Source of the DNA: Hormoscilla sp. GM7CHS1pb
GTDB taxonomy: Bacteria > Cyanobacteriota > Cyanobacteriia > Cyanobacteriales > Desertifilaceae
Direction of reading: 5' to 3'
NCBI GenBank assembly: GCA_014323675.1
Contig: JACONN010000002.1
Span: 124,001-188,000, forward strand
DNA length: 64,000 nucleotides
Shown here: positions 58,049 through 64,000 of the stretch, in pieces
How the letters are laid out: each line of letters opens with the position of its first letter
Numbering within the stretch: position 1 is the stretch's first letter
Made by a program: the position numbers and the translations under genes
The notes under the pieces: generated by a model
Told to the model about the DNA's origin: nothing
What the model saw: the letters and a program-made list of their open reading frames with translations, nothing else
Databases searched by the model: none

Positions 58049-58738
58049 ATGACATCACATATACTAGTGGTAGAAGATGAAGCCAAACTGGCAAAATTTA
58101 TCGAGTTAGAACTGGGCTACGAAGGCTATCAAGTCACCGTCGCCCAAGACGGCTTAACCGGACTGACAGCAGTGCGGGAAGCTAAACCTGATTTAGTCAT
58201 TCTCGACTGGATGCTGCCGGGGTTCAGCGGTGTGGAGATCTGCCGCCGCCTGCGCAGTACTGGCAATCAAATGCCCGTGATTATCTTAACTGCTAAAGAT
58301 GAAGTGCTCGATCGGGTGACGGGATTAGACGCCGGTGCCGATGACTACGTAGTCAAACCCTTCAGCATTGAAGAGTTGCTGGCCAGAGTCCGCGCCCACC
58401 TCCGCCGCACCCAAAAAGCAGACCAGCAAATGTGGGAATATGAAGATTTGAAATTAGATAGGCGATCGCGGGAAGTGTATCGGGGCAAAAGATTAATCCA
58501 ACTGACAGCGAAAGAATTCGATCTGCTAGAATATCTGATCGCCCATCCCCGGCAGGTTCTCACCCGCGTTCAAATCTTGGAAAAGGTCTGGAGTTACGAC
58601 TTCATGGGAGATTCTAATATAATTGAAGTATACATCCGCTATCTGCGCCTGAAACTAGAAGCCAACCAAGAAAAGCGCCTAATCCAAACTGTGCGAGGTG
58701 TGGGCTATGTGCTACGGAGCGAGGGGGAGTTTAATTGA
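58049..58738 (+). CDS. OmpR-family response regulator
   Basis: The 229-residue protein has a receiver domain (MTSHILVVEDEAKLAKFIEL, phospho-acceptor Asp in VILDWMLPGFSG, switch Thr in IILTAKDE, Lys in DDYVVKPF) and a winged-helix DNA-binding domain (LTAKEFDLLEYLIAHPRQVL, YLRLKLE, IQTVRGVGYVLR). The longer frame from 57995 reads through the palindrome, so the ATG at 58049 is chosen. There is no adjacent kinase; the sensor kinase at 51793 is the only candidate partner in the window, which is a guess. Target genes are unknown. Confidence 0.92.
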   Translation: MTSHILVVEDEAKLAKFIELELGYEGYQVTVAQDGLTGLTAVREAKPDLVILDWMLPGFSGVEICRRLRSTGNQMPVIILTAKDEVLDRVTGLDAGADDYVVKPFSIEELLARVRAHLRRTQKADQQMWEYEDLKLDRRSREVYRGKRLIQLTAKEFDLLEYLIAHPRQVLTRVQILEKVWSYDFMGDSNIIEVYIRYLRLKLEANQEKRLIQTVRGVGYVLRSEGEFN

Positions 58739-58992
58739 AAGATATTTGAAAAGTTTGAGTAACACCTGAAAGTATTGCATACCACTTGCTGCTTTGGATC
58801 CCCCCTCGCATGTGGTCAAAACCCGTTGAGCTTGCATGGGCTCTCCCAGTCGCTCTGTGCAACTACTTTTGACCTCCCCCTACACCCACGCTGCGCGAAA
58901 AATCGCAATGACACAAACCTCCGCCATTTATTGCAAGTCTATTCCTTTCAAAGTATAACTCAAGTCCCCATCATTATAGCCTACCATCTCAA
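58739..58992. other. spacer with a degraded MITE-like remnant
   Basis: GTGGTCAAAACCCGTTGAGC at 58812 and TTTTGACCTCCCCC at about 58867 look like the two ends of a shortened, decayed copy of the MITE. The rest shows no gene. A possible promoter for the next gene could lie at 58960-58990. Confidence 0.45.
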
Positions 58993-59808
58993 ATGTTATC
59001 CTTAGAAACCCTGACTGTAGAGATTAATGGTTTACCAGCTGCTCTGTCAGGCACTAAATTGGTGCAAATGTCTGATTTTCATTACGATGGCGATCGGTTG
59101 CCAACAAAACTGCTAGCAAGGGCGATCGGGCTTGCCAATGAAGCCGAACCTGACCTAGTATTATTAACAGGAGACTTCGTGACCGATGAACCAGACCCCA
59201 TTCATGAACTGGTCAAGCATCTGAAGCACTTGCAAAGTCGTGCCGGGATCTATGCTGTCTTAGGCAACCATGACATGTATTATCCGGAAACCAAACCAGA
59301 AGTGATGGCAGCTTTAAATAAAATTGGCATCAAAGTCTTGTGGAACGAAGTCGCTTATCCTTTAGGATCTGAATTAGCCCTAGTAGGAATGCCCGACTTT
59401 TGGTCTCGGGAATTTAACCCGGCTTTGGTGATGGACAAGTTAGCTACCGAACTGCCCCGCATTATCCTATCTCATCAGCCAGATAGCGCCCAAGTTATGC
59501 GAAAATGGCGAGTAGATCTGCAATTATCAGGACATACTCACGGAGGTCAGATATGGCTTCCGAAAATTTGTCCTTTGCCTGCATGGTTGGATACCCTGCG
59601 TCGAATTATTCCTAAACCTTTACATCCTTTTGTACCATATTTGAAACGACGCTGTCATCGGGTAGTTAAGCATTGGGAATGGGCACAAGGGTTTCATCAG
59701 GTGGGAGAAAATTATCTCTATGTTAATCGAGGTTTAGGGAGTTACTGGCCTGGTCGGTTGTTTTGTCCTCCTGAGGTGACGGTAATTACTCTAGTTCAGA
59801 GGCATTAA
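58993..59808 (+). CDS. metallophosphoesterase (YkuE-like)
   Basis: This 271-residue calcineurin-like phosphoesterase shows all five metal-binding motifs: MSDFHYD, LLTGDFV, LGNHDMYY, ILSHQPD and LSGHTHGGQ. YkuE-like members act on phospholipid head groups or UDP-diacylglucosamine-type substrates; the exact substrate here is unknown. No signal peptide is obvious. It is followed by the SGNH hydrolase gene after 2 bp, so the two are likely co-transcribed. Confidence 0.9.
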   Translation: MLSLETLTVEINGLPAALSGTKLVQMSDFHYDGDRLPTKLLARAIGLANEAEPDLVLLTGDFVTDEPDPIHELVKHLKHLQSRAGIYAVLGNHDMYYPETKPEVMAALNKIGIKVLWNEVAYPLGSELALVGMPDFWSREFNPALVMDKLATELPRIILSHQPDSAQVMRKWRVDLQLSGHTHGGQIWLPKICPLPAWLDTLRRIIPKPLHPFVPYLKRRCHRVVKHWEWAQGFHQVGENYLYVNRGLGSYWPGRLFCPPEVTVITLVQRH

Positions 59809-59810
59809 AA

Positions 59811-60416
59811 ATGCGAATTTGCTTTGTTGGCGACTCGTTTGTTAATGGCACTGGCGACCCGGAATATCTGGGTTGGACGGGCAGAATTTGTGCTGTGGCC
59901 AGATCCTGGGGTTATGATATTACTTATTATAACTTAGGCATCCGCCGAGAAACAAGTGCTGATATTCTCGCCCGTTGGCCCGCAGAGGTCGATCGCCGCT
60001 TAACTCCGGAAGTTGAGGGTAAAATAGTATTTTCCTTTGGTGTTAATGATACCACGATCGCTGCGCGAAAAATCGAGGAAGCTGGGTCAACTCGCGTTCA
60101 ACTTGCAGATTCGATCGCGAATACCCGGGAGATAATGCTGGCAGGTAAGGCCCGATCGCCTATCTTGATGGTGGGCCCACCACCGATCGCGGACCGGGAA
60201 CAAAATCTGAGAATATCGCATTTATCAGGGGAAATATCTTCAGTCTGTCAGCAGCTAGAAGTCCCCTATCTGGATGCGATCGCGCCTCTGGAAAAATCGG
60301 CTATTTGGATGGAGGAAGCATCGGCCAATGACGGGGCTCATCCGGGGGCCGCCGGTTATAAAGAGTTAGCGAAATTAGTGCAAAATTGGCAAGGGTGGTT
60401 ATCTTGGTTCAAATAA
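59811..60416 (+). CDS. SGNH/GDSL-family hydrolase
   Basis: This 201-residue esterase-like protein has block I FVGDSFVNGTG (nucleophile Ser), a Gly block in YYNLGIRRET, block III FSFGVNDTT (Asn), and DGAHPGAAGY with the catalytic Asp-His. Family members hydrolyse esters or acetylated sugars; the substrate is not predictable. No signal peptide, so cytoplasmic. It starts right after the metallophosphoesterase. Confidence 0.9.
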   Translation: MRICFVGDSFVNGTGDPEYLGWTGRICAVARSWGYDITYYNLGIRRETSADILARWPAEVDRRLTPEVEGKIVFSFGVNDTTIAARKIEEAGSTRVQLADSIANTREIMLAGKARSPILMVGPPPIADREQNLRISHLSGEISSVCQQLEVPYLDAIAPLEKSAIWMEEASANDGAHPGAAGYKELAKLVQNWQGWLSWFK

Positions 60417-60450
60417 GCTATAATGTTTGATATCCTATATTACATGCACG

Positions 60451-61048
60451 ATGATGCTGCGATTGTACGACTTTGGAGATTCAGGAAATTGCTACAAGAT
60501 CCGTCTGTTACTGACTCAACTGGCTATTCCTTTTGAACCCATAGAAGTTGATATCCTCAAAGGGGAAAGTCGGACGTCAGAGTTTTTGCAGAAAAATACT
60601 AATGGTCGCGTCCCGGTCTTGGAAACTGAGTCCGGGGAGTTCCTTTCTGAGTCAAATGCGATTATGTTTTACCTGAGTGAAGGGACCGAGTTCTTTCCGA
60701 CCGATCGCTGGCAACGGGCCAAGGTGATGCAATGGTTATGTTTTGAACAGTATAGCCACGAACCCTATATCGCCACGACGAGATTCTGGATTAAAGAATT
60801 GGGAAGGCAGAGGAATATGCGGAGGCGATCGCCCAAAGCGGGAACCGGGTTATGCAGCGTTGGGGGTGATGGAAAAGCACTTAACCCAGCACAGCTTTTT
60901 TGTCGGGGAACGCTACACGATCGCGGACATTGGTTTATTTGCGTACACCCATGTCGCGGATGAAGGAGGTTTTGACTTAACGAGATTTCCAGCGATCCTG
61001 AGTTGGATAGAAAGAGTGAAGGCCCAACCTCGCTACATAGGTTTGTAG
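60451..61048 (+). CDS. glutathione S-transferase family protein, two frame breaks
   Basis: The N-terminal thioredoxin-like domain reads LRLYDFGDSGNCYKIRLLL, NGRVPVLETESGEFLSESNA (cis-Pro and Ser of the GSH site). The C-terminal helical part continues EKHLTQHSFFVGERYTIADI, ADEGGFDLTRFPAILSWIE. Between them the frame changes twice: an A is missing at about 60804 (restores ELGKAEEYAEAIAQ) and another at about 60835 (restores AQKREPGYAALGVME). Repaired it is about 200 residues, normal for the family. I start at MMLRLYDF (60451). A TATAAT at 60418-60423 may be its -10 element. Confidence 0.85.
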
Positions 61049-61215
61049 TAAGCACTTTAGTGCTTCCCTCGCGTAAGGACTTTAGTCCTTACTACGAACC
61101 TCGGCGACAACAAGCAAACGCCGCTGAATACAAGGAACGCTTTGGCGATTTATCATAATAGCCCGGTAGCCAAGACCTAGCCCTCTAACCCGGTTTTTTG
61201 TCAAAACAGAGTTTC
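61049..61215. repeat. hairpin cluster between GST and CCA genes
   Basis: AGCACTTTAGTGCT and GTAAGGACTTTAGTCCTTAC are perfect palindromes next to each other, followed by a weaker AACCCGGTTTTTTGTCAAAA repeat of the AAGAAACCCGG family. Placed between convergent genes, they could end transcription from both sides. Confidence 0.6.
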
Positions 61216-62554
61216 TTAATTCAGTAGTTGGGCGGCGAATTCTAAAGCTTCTGCTGCTGTCGAGACCTTTCCCTCAACCTGGGCGATCTGAATTTCTGTC
61301 AGTAACTTGCCAATTTGTCTTCCCTTGGGTAAATTGAGTGCTGACATCAAATCTGTTCCCGTCACGAGGGCCGTAGGATGAGCAGCAGGATCTTGCGGAT
61401 CTAGATAGCGATCGATCGTTGGGGCGATCGCCTCTTTCTCCACGCCACTGGCCACCGCCAGTACGCAAGCAGCAGGAAACGCCTCGCCGACTTCCCGAAA
61501 GAAGAAATATTGTTCTCGCAAAGACATTGGGCCTGCTTGCAGTTGGGGTAAACTCTTCAGGGCCGCAAGGGTTGCCCGCAATTCCACACGAGAGTATTTT
61601 AAGTGTAATAACTCGGCTTCAGCTTTCTGAGGATCGGGGTTTAACAGACTCGCCAATTTAGCAATACTCAACCAAGAAGTTTTTTGCGTCTCCAACAGGG
61701 ATGCTTGCAGTTTTATTCCTAGGTCTGGCCAACATTCTGCCAACTTGACATTGGCCCGATCGACTGCTGCGACTCTTGCCAACCCCGCTGCTGTAGCACT
61801 CGGAACCAAGGGGCGAGTAAACTATTTTCAAAAGCAGCTTGCAAGAAGATCGTGCCACAAGCATTATCCAGCATAAACTCCACCTCGACTCGTACCCGTT
61901 CCGCTGCTACCCTTGACAAATGGGGCGCGAGTTCCCCAATAGTAGAACTCGTTTCCGGTTCGATGACAAAACCCAACTGGGCAGCTTGACGGTATGCTCG
62001 TAATAATCGTAAAGGGTCATCTTGAAGGTTTTGGCGCGATACCATCCGGATAATTCCTGCTTCCAAGTCCGCACAACCTCCCAGGGGATCTACCAGTTCC
62101 CCCCTTTGCAGATGGTAGGCGATCGCATTTATAGTAAAGTCTCGGCGTCCCAAGTCAGCGGGCAGGGTTTCCCCCACCTGCTGGGCAAAGTCAATTGTTA
62201 GGCGTGAGAACACCACCCTAGCAATTTGCCTGTCCGCATCCAGGACCACAAACCCAGCAAGATAGTGACTGGCGATCTGTTTGGCCGTTTCCACAGCATC
62301 AGCGGGCATGACAAAATCCAGATCCAGGTACTCCCGCCTTCGATGCCTTCGGGATGCTAGCTGCTGCGCAGGGCCGCTGCGCTAGCGCAAAAACCCCTCA
62401 GGCATCGACTTGACAGCAAGGCATCCCGCACCGCACCGCCTACCAGATAAGCATCAGCGGGCAACCACTCTAGGCTAAAGGGCCAGGTTTCCGGAGATAG
62501 GGCATTCAGAGTCCGATCGCGCAGCGACTGCGCAGCAGTATCGAGCATAGCCAT
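61216..62554 (-). CDS. CCA tRNA nucleotidyltransferase / poly(A) polymerase family, broken twice
   Basis: CCA-adding enzymes repair tRNA 3' ends. The N terminus shows YLVGGAVRDALL, then after an insertion YLDLDFVMPADAVETAK with the metal-binding DxD, and GRRDFTINAIAYHL, DDPLRLLRAYRQAAQLGF. The C-terminal helical part reads VDRANVKLAECWPDLGIKL and ends EALEFAAQLLN. The first break is a 69-bp inverted-repeat insertion at 62340-62408. The second is one lost base at about 61802 (restores LLAPWLPSATAAGLARVAAV). Without both, the protein would be about 420 residues. Several such paralogues exist per cyanobacterium, so real decay is possible. Confidence 0.85.
62340..62408. mobile_element. 69-bp palindromic insertion in the CCA gene
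   Basis: The element is bounded by perfect 9-bp inverted repeats TCGATGCCT and AGGCATCGA and contains a GCTGCGCAGGGCCGCTGCGC-type inner palindrome. It separates VRDALLSS from RREYLDLDFV and introduces a stop and a frame change. No open frame of its own. Confidence 0.75.
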
Positions 62555-63025
62555 AAAACTACTACAAATGGACCATTACGGTTGCTAGTCAGTGAGCAAA
62601 ATTACCTGACAGTTGAGCATCCAGTCGTTTCCAGAGATGCCCACCCTGACATGGGTGGGCACTCATGGCTGCGCCACGCTGCGCGCAGCGAACGGAAACG
62701 AGTGCCTCAAGCGAGAACAAAATTACCTCAACCGATCGCGCAGCGTGGCGCCAGCCATGACCAAAATCACCGGTCCCATCCCAATTGACCGTCAAGTGTA
62801 GCCCCACTGGGGGTGAGTGAGGTGGGTCGGGCGCAGCCGGGGTTGTGGGGCGGAGCCTGGGAACGTACTACCCAGGAGACACCACGCGATCATTTAGAAA
62901 AAAGGAATACTCCCCGATTTTATGGCTGCGCTCCCGTGAGGGATATGGCTGGCGCCACGCTGCGGACCGATCGCCCCAAGTTTAAGCTAGATTAACAGAA
63001 AGCCTGTAATGGAAGCCATGGGAAA
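62555..63025. other. gene-free, palindrome-rich interval
   Basis: It contains ATGGCTGCGCCACGCTGCG and its complement several times (62668, 62740, 62952), a GCCCACCCTGACATGGGTGG hairpin (62639-62660) and a CTCCCGTGAGGGATATGG phrase. These repeats recur at 63592-63800. A ycf34 promoter should lie near 62990. No gene is supported. Confidence 0.55.
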
Positions 63026-63274
63026 ATGTGTATTTGCGTGAACTGCCATTATGTCGATCGTTGCACCACCTATCATGCGGTGGAAACACAACACCAGCAG
63101 CCGCACCTAACTGAGGCCCCAGATTTTGAAGCCACTGAACCCTCCATCAACGTGAATATCCGCCAAAGGGAAGATATTATTGAGATGGAATGGGACGTTG
63201 TCGGTTGTCTCAGCTTTAAGCAGGAGACTGGTAAATGGGCGCGGTTGCGTCCCGGAGAACTAATTCCTACCTAA
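63026..63274 (+). CDS. ycf34: Ycf34 family protein
   Basis: The 82-residue product starts MCICVNCHYVDRCTTYHAVE and ends DVVGCLSFKQETGKWARLRP. The Cys residues at the N terminus (CICVNC, RC) and the later VGC match Ycf34, conserved in cyanobacteria and red-algal plastids. The cyanobacterial protein binds an iron-sulfur cluster and influences photosynthetic electron transport. The gene is intact and is one of the best taxonomic markers in the window. It lies upstream of the CCA gene in divergent orientation. Confidence 0.95.
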   Translation: MCICVNCHYVDRCTTYHAVETQHQQPHLTEAPDFEATEPSINVNIRQREDIIEMEWDVVGCLSFKQETGKWARLRPGELIPT

Positions 63275-63280
63275 AGGCGC

Positions 63281-64000
63281 ATGAGTTATTGTTTTAATCC
63301 CGCTTGCCAGAACCCCGACAGAGGCTACCATCATCACAGCGATCGAACCAGCCCGGGCAGGCTTGGGGAGTAGCTTTTTGCTAAATGAGCCTACCATGAC
63401 CTTTGCAGTAGCTGCACCAATTACCAATCGCGCACTGCGTAGCGGAGGGGGCCCGAGCGTGCAGCCATAACTTGGGAATGCGTTAACACCCTCAAATTTC
63501 ATACAGGTCGAATTAATTCAGTGGCGATATCGGGACTCAAGGTCAGATGCTAGTCAGTAGTAGCGATAAAAGAATCATCGTATCGAACCTGATCGCGCAG
63601 CGTGGCGCAGCCATAGACGGTCGCCATCCATCCAGTCGTGTCCAGAGCCTTTCGTTTCCGGAGACTTTCGTTTCCTCTTCGCGTCCGGAGACACCCACCC
63701 ATGTCGTGCGCGGTCCCGACACGACAGGGTGGGCGCTCATGGCTGCGCTCCCGTGAGGGATACGGACACGAATGGCTGCGCCACGCTGCGCGGACGGCAA
63801 ATTTTAATCAGTGGCAATTTAGACAAAACCATTACGATCCGCAACTTAGCGACAGCAGCCATGTCCAGCACCTTATTTGGAAAATTCTCCTCAAACTGTA
63901 GCCATAATGGTTATGTTTACTGGGTAGGATTTAGTCCTCAAGATGATATTTTGGCCAGCAGTAGTGCGGACAAGAGTATTCGGCTTTGGAATTGGCAAAA
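63281..64000 (+). pseudogene. relic of a Ser/Thr kinase-WD40 protein, runs off the edge
   Basis: At 63281 an ATG starts MSYCFNPACQNPDRG, the typical zinc-ribbon N terminus of cyanobacterial Ser/Thr kinases with WD40 repeats, but the kinase domain is missing. From about 63457 the text reads ITWECVNTLKFHTGRINSVA, and after a frame change GQMLVSSSDKRIIVSNLI, both WD40 blades. A repeat block (63592-63800) intervenes. From 63804 to the window end an unbroken frame reads LISGNLDKTITIRNLATAAM and VGFSPQDDILASSSADKSIR then LWNWQ. The gene is internally deleted and interrupted; its 3' end lies outside. Confidence 0.6.

Overview
The window is from a cyanobacterium, probably a filamentous one of the Oscillatoria/Kamptonema/Microcoleus kind. 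Evidence: very frequent GCGATCGC (HIP1) sites, a Ycf34 gene, OpcA beside zwf in an fbp-tal-zwf-opcA block, a GyrB intein, a CHAT/TPR protein, Uma2-family genes and relics of a WD40 protein. The genus is inferred.

Layout: (1) 1-2.4 kb: repeats, a broken small gene and a WG-repeat gene whose 5' end is missing. (2) 2.4-12.7 kb: eight tandem copies of a Uma2-family (predicted PD-(D/E)XK) gene, differing mainly in the number of 7-residue coiled-coil repeats. (3) 12.7-18.7 kb: miaA, intein-containing gyrB, a histidine phosphatase and glucokinase. (4) 18.7-22.6 kb: decayed toxin-antitoxin and Uma2 genes, a 42-bp minisatellite and MITEs. (5) 22.6-27.2 kb: a three-gene cassette of TPR-CHAT protease, small protein and two-TM membrane protein. 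(6) 27.2-33.4 kb: repeats, a structured leader, then fbp, tal, zwf and opcA (oxidative pentose phosphate pathway). (7) 34.5-37.9 kb: lipoprotein, NikL-like protein, CbiM and CbiQ (Ni/Co ECF uptake), and coaE. (8) 38-46.8 kb: a duplicated hsdS unit, cobA-hemD, and a C5-cytosine methyltransferase with a BsuBI/PstI-like endonuclease. (9) 46.8-53.3 kb: an osmoprotectant ABC transporter (two binding proteins plus a dead third copy, ATPase, two permeases) and a sensor kinase. (10) 53.3-57.2 kb: an RTX subtilase-like protease and a cohesin/dockerin-like protein. (11) 58-64 kb: OmpR regulator, metallophosphoesterase, SGNH hydrolase, GST, CCA-adding enzyme, ycf34 and a WD40 relic.

Two patterns run through the window. 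First, about a dozen genes, several of them housekeeping, carry single frame breaks, mostly one lost G or C in a short G/C run; consensus error is more likely than biology for most. Second, small palindromic or inverted-repeat elements are abundant and some sit inside genes: a palindrome read in frame within the gyrB intein, a 69-bp inverted-repeat insertion in the CCA enzyme gene, an 18-bp element at ends of coding sequence, and a ~172-bp MITE with 14-bp terminal inverted repeats and 9-bp target duplications at two sites.

The most system-like novelties are the eight-gene Uma2 array, the TPR-CHAT/membrane cassette and the paired hsdS genes with different recognition domains on a shared scaffold.
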